Shown here: positions 10,885 through 19,552 of the stretch, piece after piece | Layout of the letters: every line of letters begins with the position of its first letter | How positions within the stretch are numbered: the first letter of the stretch is position 1 | DNA from: Poseidonocella sedimentorum | Lineage (GTDB): Bacteria > Pseudomonadota > Alphaproteobacteria > Rhodobacterales > Rhodobacteraceae | Direction of reading: 5' to 3' | Assembly: GCF_900116005.1 (NCBI RefSeq) | Contig: NZ_FOYI01000002.1 | Coordinates: 124,001-188,000 of the forward strand | DNA: 64,000 nucleotides | Notes under the pieces: generated by a model | The model's database searches: none | Told to the model about the DNA's origin: nothing | The model's input: only the letters and a program-made list of their open reading frames with translations | Program-made: the position numbers and the translations under genes

Positions 10885-11707
10885 GACCGGTATCCCGACA
10901 TTGACCGACGGCGCTGCGCTGGCGCGCAACCGTACCCGCGCGCGGGAGGGCCTGCTGCAAGAGCTGGCCCGCGACGAGGTGGAAGATCGGCTGGCGATGG
11001 TTAACAGGCGCTTTACGGCGGCGGCCGTGGTGACCGGTTTTCCCGAAATCTGGCGCGGATTGGCCGGGGACGCGGTGCTGTGCCCGGAGGCGGAGGTGCT
11101 GGAGCTCGCGCCGGGGGCGCATGATCTGGTGATCCACGCGCTTGGCCTCCACTGGGCCAATGATCCGCTGGGCCAGCTCATCCAGTGCCGCCGCGCGCTC
11201 AAGCCCGACGGGCTGCTGCTCTGTGCCACCCTCGGGGGCCGGACGCTTCAGGAATTGCGGGCCGCGCTGGCCGAGGCTGAAACCCGGCTCACCGGCGGGC
11301 TCTCGCCCCGGGTCGCGCCGATGGCGGGGATCCGCGATCTTGGCGGGCTGCTGCAACGGGCGGGCTTCGCTCTGCCGGTGGCGGACAGCGTGCTACAGAC
11401 GCTGAGCTACCCAAGCCCCCGCGCGCTGATGCACGATCTGCGCGCCATGGGCGAGGGCAACGCGCTGCACCTGCGCCCGCGCCACACCACCCGCCGCGCC
11501 ATCTTCACCGAGGCCGAGCGCCTTTATCGGGCGCAACACGCCGGCGTGGACGGCCGCGTCCCCGCGAGCATCGAGATGATCGTCCTGTCCGGCTGGGCAC
11601 CCGAAGCCTCCCAGCCCCGGCCGCTGCGCCCGGGCTCCGCCACCACCCGACTCGCCGACGCGCTCGGCACCTCCGAGACACCAATGCCGATTGACCCCGC
11701 GGACTGA
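10883..11707 (+). CDS. SAM-dependent methyltransferase (BioC / NDUFAF5-like)
   Basis: A 274-residue protein of the class I methyltransferase fold. The N-terminus (DGAALARNRTRA...EVEDRLAMVNRRF) is the pattern of the alphaproteobacterial BioC-like family related to mitochondrial NDUFAF5. The central NDPLGQLIQCRRALKPDGLLLCAT corresponds to motifs around the substrate pocket. NDUFAF5 itself hydroxylates a complex I arginine, so the activity here is uncertain. The ATG overlaps head-to-head with the comF ATG, and no clear ribosome-binding site precedes it, so the message may be nearly leaderless. hemH follows 41 bases later in the same direction. Confidence 0.82.
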   Translation: MTGIPTLTDGAALARNRTRAREGLLQELARDEVEDRLAMVNRRFTAAAVVTGFPEIWRGLAGDAVLCPEAEVLELAPGAHDLVIHALGLHWANDPLGQLIQCRRALKPDGLLLCATLGGRTLQELRAALAEAETRLTGGLSPRVAPMAGIRDLGGLLQRAGFALPVADSVLQTLSYPSPRALMHDLRAMGEGNALHLRPRHTTRRAIFTEAERLYRAQHAGVDGRVPASIEMIVLSGWAPEASQPRPLRPGSATTRLADALGTSETPMPIDPAD

Positions 11708-11748
11708 CCGGCTACATCGGCACGAAACACCAAGGAACGGGACATCAC

Positions 11749-12834
11749 ATGCTGGACGCCAATCCCACCGCCAATCCCACCAACAATTCCACCGGCACTC
11801 GCCCGGCAGAGGCCCCCGCCGATCACCCCAGGATCCGTGCCGGCAAGGTCGGCATCCTGCTGGCCAATCTCGGCACGCCGGACAACCATGATTACTGGTC
11901 CATGCGGCGCTATCTCAACGAGTTCCTCTCGGACAAGCGCGTGATCGACTATTCGGCCTGGCTCTGGCAGCCGCTGTTGCAACTCGTCATCCTGACCAAG
12001 CGCCCCTTCACCTCGGGCGCCGCTTATCGCTCGATCTGGAACGAGGAGGCTGGCGAAAGTCCGCTCATGACGATCACCAAGGACCAGACCCGCGCGCTCC
12101 GTGATTCGCTTACCGAGACCTATGGCGACGCGGTGATGGTCGATTTCTGCATGCGCTATGGCAACCCCTCGACGCAGTCGAAGGTCCGCGAGATGGTGGA
12201 GGCCGGCTGCACCAAGATCCTGTTCTTCCCGCTCTATCCGCAATACGCGGGCGCGACCTCGGCGACGGCCAACGACCAGTTCTTCCGCGCGCTGATGGAA
12301 GAGACGTGGCAGCCGACAGCGCGAATCGTCGATCCCTATTTCGACACGCCCGCCTATATCGACGCGCTCGCGCAATCGATCGAACGGGCCTACGGCGCGA
12401 TGGAGAACAGGCCCGATATCCTCGTCTGCTCCTACCACGGCGTGCCGATCCGTTACCTGATGGAGGGCGATCCCTATCATTGCCAGTGCCAGAAGACGAC
12501 GCGGCTGCTCAAGGAGCGTCTGGGCTGGGCGGATACCGAGATCACCACGACCTTCCAGTCGAAATTCGGCCCCGAGGAATGGTTGCAGCCCTACACGGTC
12601 GAGGAGGTCGCACGCCTCGCACGTGAAGAAAGCAAGAAGAAAATCGCCGTTTGCGCCCCGGCCTTCTCGGCCGATTGCATCGAGACGCTGGAAGAGATCA
12701 ACGAGGAAATCCGCGAGAGCTTCGAGCACGCGGGCGGCGAAGACTTCACCTATATCCCCTGCCTCAACGATGATCCGGCGCATATCGCGGCGCTCGCGGG
12801 CATCATCCGGGCCAATCTCGGGGGCTGGCTCTGA
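11749..12834 (+). CDS. hemH: Ferrochelatase
   Basis: A 361-residue ferrochelatase that inserts ferrous iron into protoporphyrin IX, the last step of haem synthesis. Family landmarks are LLANLGTPD near residue 40, the metal-site histidine in LVCSYHGVP, and the Glu-rich helix LEEINEEIRE near the end. A 30-residue N-terminal extension rich in Asn, Thr and Pro is unusual and looks disordered; a start after it would lack a good ribosome-binding site, whereas AAGGAACGG precedes the ATG at 11749. A strong bidirectional terminator follows. Confidence 0.96.
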   Translation: MLDANPTANPTNNSTGTRPAEAPADHPRIRAGKVGILLANLGTPDNHDYWSMRRYLNEFLSDKRVIDYSAWLWQPLLQLVILTKRPFTSGAAYRSIWNEEAGESPLMTITKDQTRALRDSLTETYGDAVMVDFCMRYGNPSTQSKVREMVEAGCTKILFFPLYPQYAGATSATANDQFFRALMEETWQPTARIVDPYFDTPAYIDALAQSIERAYGAMENRPDILVCSYHGVPIRYLMEGDPYHCQCQKTTRLLKERLGWADTEITTTFQSKFGPEEWLQPYTVEEVARLAREESKKKIAVCAPAFSADCIETLEEINEEIRESFEHAGGEDFTYIPCLNDDPAHIAALAGIIRANLGGWL

Positions 12835-12861
12835 GCCGGGCTCCCCAGACCTTCAGACAAG

Positions 12862-12900
12862 AAAAAAGGCGGTGTACGAGACACCGCCTTTTTTATTTTT
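12862..12900. terminator. Bidirectional intrinsic terminator between hemH and the small secreted protein gene
   Basis: An A-run, then GGCGGTGT, loop ACGAG, ACACCGCC and a T-run give a perfect stem of at least 8 bp (14 with the A/T arms) that terminates in both directions. It serves convergent hemH (plus) and the gene ending at 12918 (minus). Confidence 0.93.
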
Positions 12901-12917
12901 CGCTGTCCTGTTGAGGA

Positions 12918-13106
12918 TCAGTCGGCTGCGACTGCAGCAGCGACCAGAGCAACCAGGATGAGCGGCACGATGATGCCGTTGCTGGTGCTGGATTCTTCAA
13001 CTTCTTCGACGATGACAGGTGCTTCCATCATCGGCTCTTCCATGGAGCCAGCAAAGGCACCAGTTGCAGCAACCGAAAACGCAGCGGCGATAGCGATCTT
13101 CTTCAT
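12918..13106 (-). CDS. Small secreted/membrane protein, function unknown
   Basis: A 62-residue protein. Residues 1-20 (MKKIAIAAAFSVAATGAFAG) are a textbook signal peptide; a short acidic stretch (EEPMMEAPVIVEEVEE) follows, and residues about 41-61 form one hydrophobic helix (IIVPLILVALVAAAVAAD). AGGA in front of the ATG is a strong ribosome-binding site, and with the clean terminator the gene looks well expressed. The mature form would be an acidic periplasmic stub with a C-terminal membrane anchor. I do not recognise a function; similar miniature proteins are common in roseobacters. Confidence 0.85.
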   Translation of the reverse strand: MKKIAIAAAFSVAATGAFAGSMEEPMMEAPVIVEEVEESSTSNGIIVPLILVALVAAAVAAD

Positions 13107-13240
13107 GATAATCCTCCGGAATTCCGCCTTCATACACTTACAACGATGCAAGGCCAGACAGGCTTACTTCGTTACCGTTCGTTAAACAGCAAAATATCCG
13201 AAAAGCAAATGCTGGATTTTCCATCTGCCCTTGGGTGTCG

Positions 13241-13861
13241 TCAAATTAGCAACACTTGCGTATCGACGTTCGTGAGCTCGAAAAGTTGTGCAATATGTTC
13301 ATTGTAGAGGCCGATGCACCCATTGGAAGAGCGCCGCCCGATTTTGCGCGTGTCGTGCGTGCCGTGGATGCGGTAGTACTGCCAGCTCAGATAGAGCGCG
13401 TGGGTCCCCAGCGGGTTGTCCGGGCCGGGCCCGACGAAATCCGGCCACTCGGGATTGCGCTGTTTCATCGAAGGCGTCGGCGCCCAGCTCGGCCCCTCCA
13501 CCTTGCGGATGACCTTGGTCCGGCCGCGGCGGGTCAGGTCCTCCGACAGCGGCACCGAGGTGGGATAGAGGCGATAGACGCTCTCGTCCTCCGACCAGTA
13601 GTGCAGCGCGCGCGAATCGATATCGACAAGGATCGCGCCGCCGGCGAGCGTGTCGAAATAGGGCCGCCAGTCGAGCGTCCGGAAGCTGGAAATGTTCCGG
13701 CGGACCGTCTGGCTGATGTCATCCTCGATCTCGACAGTGGCGGCACCGTCGATGTTCTGTGCGATGAGCGGCGTGCCGAGCGCGGCCACGCCCCCCGCAA
13801 CGAAGGCGCGGCGGCCGAAGCGGGCCGCGGGGGTGGCCCCGTCCTTGATGGGTTTGGTCAT
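13241..13861 (-). CDS. L,D-transpeptidase (YkuD domain), Tat-exported
   Basis: A 206-residue protein. The N-terminus has a twin-arginine signal (RFGRRAFVAGG then a hydrophobic stretch ending near LIAQ). The C-terminal half is a YkuD domain with the catalytic motif HGT...RRSSNGCIGLYN, the Cys being the nucleophile. Such enzymes make 3-3 peptidoglycan cross-links or attach proteins to the wall. The ATG at 13861 has AGGAG 7 bases before it and is preferred over upstream ATGs. Two further envelope genes, including a second L,D-transpeptidase, lie within 1.5 kb. Confidence 0.9.
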   Translation of the reverse strand: MTKPIKDGATPAARFGRRAFVAGGVAALGTPLIAQNIDGAATVEIEDDISQTVRRNISSFRTLDWRPYFDTLAGGAILVDIDSRALHYWSEDESVYRLYPTSVPLSEDLTRRGRTKVIRKVEGPSWAPTPSMKQRNPEWPDFVGPGPDNPLGTHALYLSWQYYRIHGTHDTRKIGRRSSNGCIGLYNEHIAQLFELTNVDTQVLLI

Positions 13862-14028
13862 CTGGCTCTCCTGCATTTTGAGCGCGTTTGTTGAGGTGAG
13901 ACATAGTGCGCGAATGCCGCAGTCGCAAATCAAACCGCTGTTAGCGGCCATCCTTTGCCGATGCCGATTTGCTCCCCGCCCGCGGGCTGCTACATGGTCG
14001 GAGGTGAAAAGTTCCGGAGTTGCCCCAG

Positions 14029-14574
14029 ATGCTTAACAGACGTGCGTTTCTTGTCGGATCGAGCCTTCTTGCGCTCGGCGCCTGCACCGCCGCACCCACG
14101 ACCACCCTCGGCCCCGATGGCAAGCCGCTGCCGCGTGTCTACCGGATTGCGCAAAGCGAGCGCGACGCGGTCCAGTTCCGCATGCTCGACTCGGTCAATG
14201 CCCTGCGCGCCGCCGTGGGGGCCCCGCCGCTGGCCTTCAACGCCGCGCTCAACGCCGCCGCCGCGACCCACGCGCGCGACATGGCGCGCCAGAACCGGCC
14301 ATGGCATTTCGGCTCGGACGGCTCCTCGCCGGTGGATCGGGTCCGCCGCGTCGGTTATCCGGGGCTGCTGGTGGGCGAGACGATCTCGGAGACCTTCGAG
14401 ACCGAGCTGGAAACCCTCGCCGCATGGATGGAGCAACCCGACACGCGGCGCATCATCCTTGACCGCCGCGCGACCGATCTCGGCTTCGACTGGCATCAGG
14501 AAAGCAGCGGCAAGCTCTGGTGGGTGCTGGAAGTGGGCGCGGCCGGTTTGGACGCGGCCGAGACCATCTTCTGA
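14029..14574 (+). CDS. CAP (SCP/PR-1) domain lipoprotein
   Basis: A 181-residue protein with a lipoprotein signal (FLVGSSLLALGAC, lipid-acceptor Cys about 19) and a CAP domain: LNAAAATHARDMARQNRPWHFGSDGSSP carries the conserved His, and the WWVLEVG segment ends the fold. Bacterial CAP proteins are exported and often linked to the cell wall, with no settled activity. The ATG at 14029 has GGAG 9 bases upstream; a TTG at 14020 is the alternative. It is convergent with the second L,D-transpeptidase and divergent from the first. Confidence 0.86.
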   Translation: MLNRRAFLVGSSLLALGACTAAPTTTLGPDGKPLPRVYRIAQSERDAVQFRMLDSVNALRAAVGAPPLAFNAALNAAAATHARDMARQNRPWHFGSDGSSPVDRVRRVGYPGLLVGETISETFETELETLAAWMEQPDTRRIILDRRATDLGFDWHQESSGKLWWVLEVGAAGLDAAETIF

Positions 14575-14582
14575 GACGAACC

Positions 14583-14603
14583 GCCGGGCGGCACTCGCCC
14601 GGC
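14583..14603. terminator. GC-rich stem-loop between convergent genes
   Basis: A perfect 8-bp stem GCCGGGCG / CGCCCGGC with a 5-base loop lies midway between the CAP gene stop (14574) and the L,D-transpeptidase stop (14610). There is no real T-run on either side, so it is a weak or factor-assisted bidirectional terminator. Confidence 0.55.
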
Positions 14604-14609
14604 GCGCGT

Positions 14610-15104
14610 TTACTTATAGATGTCGATCGGGATTCCGAGCGGCACCATCGCGTAGATTTCCTCAATCTCTTCGTTGGAGACGGCGATGCAGCCGGCCGTC
14701 CAGTCCGGGCCGCGCGCGGCGGCGAGATTTGGCGTGCCGTGGATGAAGATATCCCCGCCCGGGCTCTGGCCGAAGCTTGCCGCCCGCGCCACATCGGCGG
14801 TGTTGGGATAGGAGATCCCGACCGAGAGGTGAAAGCTGCTGTTGGGGTTGCGCCGGTCGATACGGTAGCGGCCCTCGGGCGTGCGCCCGTCGCCCTCGAC
14901 GGCCTTGTGGCCCTCCGGCGCGAAGCCGAGGCCGACTTCATAGCTCTTGAGCACCTGATCATTGTGAAACAGGTACATCCGCCGCTCGTCCTTGAAGACG
15001 ACGATCCGGGTGACCTCCGGCCCATCATAGGTTTTGATCTTGCTGCTACAGGCGGAAAGACCCACCAGAAACGCGACCAGCACGGCCGCTCGAACTATCC
15101 ACAT
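14610..15104 (-). CDS. L,D-transpeptidase (YkuD domain) lipoprotein
   Basis: A 164-residue protein with a lipobox (VAFLVGLSAC, Cys 19) and a YkuD domain. The sequence FIHGTPNLAAARGPDWTAGCIAVSN contains the substrate His and nucleophilic Cys of the family. It would be an envelope-anchored peptidoglycan L,D-transpeptidase or murein-remodelling enzyme. It differs from the Tat-exported one at 13241-13861 both in anchoring and in its catalytic loop (TAGCIAVSN instead of SNGCIGLYN), so the two are not recent duplicates. Confidence 0.9.
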   Translation of the reverse strand: MWIVRAAVLVAFLVGLSACSSKIKTYDGPEVTRIVVFKDERRMYLFHNDQVLKSYEVGLGFAPEGHKAVEGDGRTPEGRYRIDRRNPNSSFHLSVGISYPNTADVARAASFGQSPGGDIFIHGTPNLAAARGPDWTAGCIAVSNEEIEEIYAMVPLGIPIDIYK

Positions 15105-15179
15105 AACACTGCCCTTATCGAAGGTTTCTGCTCGATTTTTTGGACCGTGTTTAGCGCACTCGCGCGCGGCGGCACAGTG

Positions 15180-16406
15180 TCAATCGGCGCCATCACGCAG
15201 GAATGATGCGACCAGCTCGACATGCGGCGACCAGCGGAACTGATCGACCACGTCGAGCCACGCCATGCGGTAGCCGGCCTGCGTGAGCACGCGCGCGTCG
15301 CGGGCGAAGGTCACCGGGTTGCAGGAGACAAAGGCGATGCGCGGCGGGCCGTCCTCGGCGAGGGCCGCGGTCTGGGCCACGGCGCCCGCGCGGGGTGGGT
15401 CGATCACGGCGGCGTCGAAGGCGCGGAGCTCCGGGCCGAGGAGCGGGTCGCGGAAGAGATCGCGGGTTTCCGTCGTCACGTTGCGCAGCCCAGAGGCCTG
15501 CCGCCAGCCGCGATCCAGCGCGGCCAACATCGGGCCGCTGCCCTCGACGGCATGAACGCTGGCCCGCGCGGCCAGGGGCAAGGCGAAGGTGCCGCAGCCG
15601 GCGAAGAGATCGACCAGATGCGCCGCGTCGGCCACCGCTTCGCGGACCGCCGCCACGAGCGCGGCTTCGCCCTCCCCGGTGGCCTGCAAAAAGGCGCCGG
15701 GCGGCGGGCTGACCACCGCCGCGCCGAACCGCTGCTCGGGCGGCGCTTCCATCGCGACGGTCTCTCCGGCCCAGGTCAGCCGGGCAACCCCGTGGCTCTG
15801 CGCCAGTTCGGCCAGCGCCATGCGCAGCGCCACGTCGAGCGGCTTGCCGCCCTCCACCGCCACGTCGAGCCCCTGAAGCGCGCGGGTGACCAAGACCTTG
15901 AGCTCGCCCTTGCGGCTCGTCCCGACGCTGGCGAGCGCGGCGGCGAGCGCCCGGCCCTGATGCAATTCCGGCGCGATCACGCGGCAGTCCGGCACATCGA
16001 CGATCACATCCGAGGCGCGCCCGTGAAACCCGGCGAGCACACCCTTTTTCGTCCGTCGCGCCGAGAAGACCGCGCGGCGGCGGCTGGCGGGGGGCGAGCT
16101 GTGGATTTGCCTGATCGGGGCCGCGAGCCCCTGCGCCTCCAGCGCGGCGCGCACGATATCCTGTTTCCACCCGGCAACGAAATCGTCACTAGCGTGCTGA
16201 AGCTGGCAGCCGCCACAGGCGCGATACTGCGGACAGGGCGGCGAGACCCGCGCGGCGACGGGCTCTTCGATGGCGATGTCGGTCAGCCGGTCCCCGTCCA
16301 GCCGCCCGCGCACCCGCTCGCCGGGCAGGGTTCGGGGCGCGAAGACGGGCCCGGCGGCGATGCCGTCGCCCTGCAATCCAAGGCGGTCTATGAGGTAGGT
16401 GTCCAT
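15180..16406 (-). CDS. rlmD: 23S rRNA (uracil-5-)-methyltransferase RlmD/RumA-type
   Basis: A 408-residue class I RNA m5U methyltransferase. Iron-sulphur cysteines appear as C58, C64 and C67 (CPQYRACGGC) with a fourth in VPDCRVI (about 143). The SAM-binding motif is LVDLFAGCGTFALPLA, the conserved IDPPRAGA motif follows, and the catalytic nucleophile is the Cys of FVSCNPVTFARD. No complete TRAM domain is obvious at the N-terminus. The ATG at 16406 gives the normal RumA N-terminus. Whether the target is U1939 or another uridine cannot be told from sequence. Confidence 0.87.
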   Translation of the reverse strand: MDTYLIDRLGLQGDGIAAGPVFAPRTLPGERVRGRLDGDRLTDIAIEEPVAARVSPPCPQYRACGGCQLQHASDDFVAGWKQDIVRAALEAQGLAAPIRQIHSSPPASRRRAVFSARRTKKGVLAGFHGRASDVIVDVPDCRVIAPELHQGRALAAALASVGTSRKGELKVLVTRALQGLDVAVEGGKPLDVALRMALAELAQSHGVARLTWAGETVAMEAPPEQRFGAAVVSPPPGAFLQATGEGEAALVAAVREAVADAAHLVDLFAGCGTFALPLAARASVHAVEGSGPMLAALDRGWRQASGLRNVTTETRDLFRDPLLGPELRAFDAAVIDPPRAGAVAQTAALAEDGPPRIAFVSCNPVTFARDARVLTQAGYRMAWLDVVDQFRWSPHVELVASFLRDGAD

Positions 16407-16449
16407 GGCGCGGGGTTTAGCGGCCCGCGCGGCGAAGGTCACGCCCGAG

Positions 16450-18306
16450 TTATTCGGCCGCTTCGACCGTCCCGAGGAAGCCGCCCGACTGGCGCGCCCA
16501 GTAGCGCGCATAAAGCCCGCCGAACGCGATCAACTCATCATGGGTGCCTTGCTCGACGATGTGGCCCGCGTCCATCACGATGATCCGGTCCATCTCCACC
16601 AGCGTGGAAAGCCGGTGCGCGATGGCGAGCACGGTCTTGCCTTGCATCACTGTCGAAAGCGCGGCCTGAATCTCTGCCTCGACCTCGCTGTCGAGCGCGC
16701 TGGTCGCCTCGTCGAGCACGAGGATGGGCGCATCCTTCAGCATGGCGCGGGCCAGAGCGATCCGCTGCCTTTGCCCGCCCGACAGGCGCACACCGCGCTC
16801 GCCGAGATGGGCGTCATAGCCCTTGCGGCCCTTGTGATCCTCCAGCCCGAGGATGAACTCATGCGCCTCGGCGCGCCGCGCAGCTTCGATGATCTCTTCT
16901 TCGGTGGCGTCGGGCCGGCCATAGGCGATGTTGTCGCGGGCCGAGCGGTTGAACATGGCAGTTTCCTGCGTGACCATGCCGATCTGGCGGCGCAGGCTCT
17001 CTTGCGAGACGTCACGCAGATCATGGCCATCCACGAGGATGCGCCCCTGCTCGACATCGTAAAGCCGCAGCAGGATCGACACGAGCGTCGATTTCCCCGC
17101 CCCCGAGGCCCCGACGATCCCGAGCTTCTCTCCGGCGGCGATGCGCAGGTCGATCCGTTCGATCCCGCCGGTCTCGCGGCCATAGGCGAAGCCCACGTCG
17201 TCAAAGACGATCTCGCCCCGCAACGCGGGCAGGTCCTGCGCGTCGTGCCGGTCGGTCAGGTCATGGGCGGGGGTGAGCGTGCGCATCCCGTCCTCGGCCT
17301 CGCCGATATTGCCGTAAATGCCCATGAGCGTGTAGGAAACCCAGCCCGTCATCTGCGCCAGCCGCAGGGAAATCGCCACGATCGCGGTGATCTCACCGGT
17401 GCTGACCGAGCCGAGCGTCCAGGCATAGAGCGCGCCGCCCACGAGGATCACCGGCAAGAGCCCCGCCAGCGTCACCAGCCAGAAGCGGAACCGGACGGAG
17501 ACCTGGCCGAATTCGAGCTGTTTGGTGCGGAAATTGCCCATCGCGTTGAGCGCCGCGCGATCCTCGTAATCGGCGTGGGCAAAGAGCTTGACGGTCTTGA
17601 TGTTGGTCACCGTGTCGACCACCTGCCCCGTCACCATCGCCCGCGCGGAGGCCCGCGCGCTGGAGCGTTTCCGCACGCGCGGCACGTAGTAGCGGATCAT
17701 GAAGACATAGCCGATCATCCAGACGCCGAAGATCAGCGCCACGCGCCAATCCACCGTGGTCAGCATGATCAGCGCGGCCACCACCGAGGCGAGCGCGAAG
17801 AGCACGCTGTGCAGCATCTCGACGGTCACATCCGTCACGGCGCGGGCGGTCTGCATTTCCTTCTGCGCGATGCGCCCGGCGAAATCGTTTTCAAAAAAGC
17901 CGACCGCGTGGCCCATGGTCCAGCGATGAATCCGCGAGACGACCATGTTGAAGACGTTGGGCGTCACCACCATGGCGCTCATGTAATTGTAGAGCGCGAA
18001 GATCAGCGGGCGCAGCAGCACGAAAAACGCCGCCGCCGCGAGCAGGAGATGCCACTGATCGGTGAAGAGCCGCTCGGGACCCGAGGTCAGCGCAAGATCG
18101 ACCACATAGCCAAGCACCAGCGCCGCCATGACATCGATCGCCCCGGCGGCGGCCGAGGCCACGGCGGTGATCGCGAGGATCCAGCCGCTGCCGCGTACCG
18201 CCCAGCGAAAGAAGGAGAGCAGGCGATCGGGCGGCGGATCGGAGACGGGCGCGAAGCTGTCGACCAGATCGGAGACGCGCAGGGAGAGGGCTGTGAGACG
18301 GGACAT
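16450..18306 (-). CDS. ABC exporter, fused membrane and ATPase domains
   Basis: A 618-residue half-transporter with an N-terminal six-helix domain (about residues 45-340) and an ATPase domain: Walker A GASGAGKST, signature RLSGGQRQR, Walker B ILVLDEATSALDSE, switch His in AIAHRLSTL. It belongs to the MsbA/heavy-metal/multidrug exporter group and would work as a dimer. The ATG at 18306 has CGGGAG suitably spaced; the in-frame stretch to 18360 is not needed. It is divergent from the GAF/Fis regulator and 43 bases from rlmD. It is not closely similar to the exporter at 6673-8496. The substrate is unknown. Confidence 0.88.
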   Translation of the reverse strand: MSRLTALSLRVSDLVDSFAPVSDPPPDRLLSFFRWAVRGSGWILAITAVASAAAGAIDVMAALVLGYVVDLALTSGPERLFTDQWHLLLAAAAFFVLLRPLIFALYNYMSAMVVTPNVFNMVVSRIHRWTMGHAVGFFENDFAGRIAQKEMQTARAVTDVTVEMLHSVLFALASVVAALIMLTTVDWRVALIFGVWMIGYVFMIRYYVPRVRKRSSARASARAMVTGQVVDTVTNIKTVKLFAHADYEDRAALNAMGNFRTKQLEFGQVSVRFRFWLVTLAGLLPVILVGGALYAWTLGSVSTGEITAIVAISLRLAQMTGWVSYTLMGIYGNIGEAEDGMRTLTPAHDLTDRHDAQDLPALRGEIVFDDVGFAYGRETGGIERIDLRIAAGEKLGIVGASGAGKSTLVSILLRLYDVEQGRILVDGHDLRDVSQESLRRQIGMVTQETAMFNRSARDNIAYGRPDATEEEIIEAARRAEAHEFILGLEDHKGRKGYDAHLGERGVRLSGGQRQRIALARAMLKDAPILVLDEATSALDSEVEAEIQAALSTVMQGKTVLAIAHRLSTLVEMDRIIVMDAGHIVEQGTHDELIAFGGLYARYWARQSGGFLGTVEAAE

Positions 18307-18462
18307 GACACTCCCGATATAAGATGAATTTCGCGCTTGTCGCCCCCTCAATGTCCACAATCGCGCGCGGGCGGCGAATTGCCGGGCCGCTGCCCGCGCG
18401 CGCCACGGCGCTTCCCCAAGGGCATCGCCCGCGCTACTGTGCCTGCCAGGAGGAGGATCGCG

Positions 18463-19428
18463 ATGGCTTTACCGCCGCGTCATGAGGAGCATGTCTGGGA
18501 GGTTGCGACCGACCCGGGTGCGGCAGCGCGATCCCGGCTCGCGGCGTCCTGGCGCCGGTCGCTTGAGCACCACGGGCTCGACCCCGGGACGAGCAGCGAG
18601 GTCCACCGGATCACCGAGGAGAGCCTGCGCTCGCGCAAGGAGCAATCCGACGTGATGCTGCGCGTGGCCGCCCCGAAGCTTAACGCGCTCTACGAGCTCG
18701 TCGGCGGCTCGGGCTGCGGCGTCCTGCTGACAGACGCCGAAGGCATCGTGCTCGACCAACGCATCGCCACGGGCGACCGGCGCATCTTTGAGGACTGGGG
18801 GCTCAGCACCGGGGCGGACTGGTCGGAATCCTCCGAAGGCACCAATGGAATCGGCACCTGCATCGCCGAGGCGCGCCGCGTGATCATCCACCGCGACGAA
18901 CATTTCCGCGCCCGCAACACTGCCATGAGCTGCATGGACGCGCCGATTTTCGGCGCCGAGGGGGCGTTGATCGGGGCTCTGGATGTCTCGTCGGCCCGGT
19001 CCAACCAGACCGAAGGCTTCAACAACCTCATAGCCGCGATGGTCGCCCAGACCGCGCGCCAGATCGAAGCCGACACCTTCCGCGCCGCCTTTCCCAAAGC
19101 GCGCATCATCGCCGCCGCGCCGGAGGGCAACGAGGCGGTCTGCCTGCTCGCGGTGGACCGCGACGATCTGGTGCTCGGCGCCACGCGCGGCGCCCGCAAG
19201 GCGTTCCAGCTTGCGCCCTGCGGCCCGATCCCGCCGATTCCCGCCGCCGATCTCTTTGGCCGCGATGACGAGGTCACGGGGTTTGAAAAGGCCGAGCGCG
19301 CCGCGATGAACCGGGCGCTGGCGCGGGCGGGCGGCAATGTCGCGGAAGCGGCGCGCGCGCTCGGCATCGGCCGCGCGACCCTCTACCGACGGATGAAACG
19401 GCTCGGGCTCGACAAGAACCGCGCCTGA
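18463..19428 (+). CDS. GAF-domain / Fis-type transcriptional regulator without a sigma-54 ATPase domain
   Basis: A 321-residue regulator. The N-terminal half matches the sensory region of AcoR-type activators (LAASWRRSLEHHGLDP, a GAF domain with WSESSEGTNGIGTCIAE, then MDAPIFGAEGALIGALDVSS). The C-terminus is a Fis-like helix-turn-helix (RALARAGGNVAEAARALGIGRATLYRRMKRLGL). The AAA+ domain that contacts sigma-54 in AcoR is missing, so it probably acts with the housekeeping sigma factor. AGGAGGA precedes the ATG. The next gene, an aldehyde dehydrogenase, is 124 bases on with a perfect inverted repeat in between, suggesting local control of aldehyde/alcohol oxidation. Confidence 0.87.
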   Translation: MALPPRHEEHVWEVATDPGAAARSRLAASWRRSLEHHGLDPGTSSEVHRITEESLRSRKEQSDVMLRVAAPKLNALYELVGGSGCGVLLTDAEGIVLDQRIATGDRRIFEDWGLSTGADWSESSEGTNGIGTCIAEARRVIIHRDEHFRARNTAMSCMDAPIFGAEGALIGALDVSSARSNQTEGFNNLIAAMVAQTARQIEADTFRAAFPKARIIAAAPEGNEAVCLLAVDRDDLVLGATRGARKAFQLAPCGPIPPIPAADLFGRDDEVTGFEKAERAAMNRALARAGGNVAEAARALGIGRATLYRRMKRLGLDKNRA

Positions 19429-19430
19429 GC

Positions 19431-19448
19431 TGTCTCGCTCCTGAGACA
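19431..19448 (+). promoter_or_regulatory. Perfect inverted repeat, candidate regulator binding site
   Basis: TGTCTC-N6-GAGACA is a perfect dyad starting 2 bases after the regulator stop codon and 105 bases before the aldehyde dehydrogenase start. Its size and position fit an upstream activating site for the neighbouring Fis-type regulator. A second, shorter dyad (CCCGGT/ACCGGG, 19514-19531) lies nearer the gene. Confidence 0.5.
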
Positions 19449-19552
19449 CCCTCCCGCCCCTGTCTGCCTCCCCCCCGCTGACGCCGCGCGCCCGCGCCGC
19501 CATAGTCCCGGGACCCGGTTGGAGGACCGGGCTGAAACGTGGAGGACTTCTC

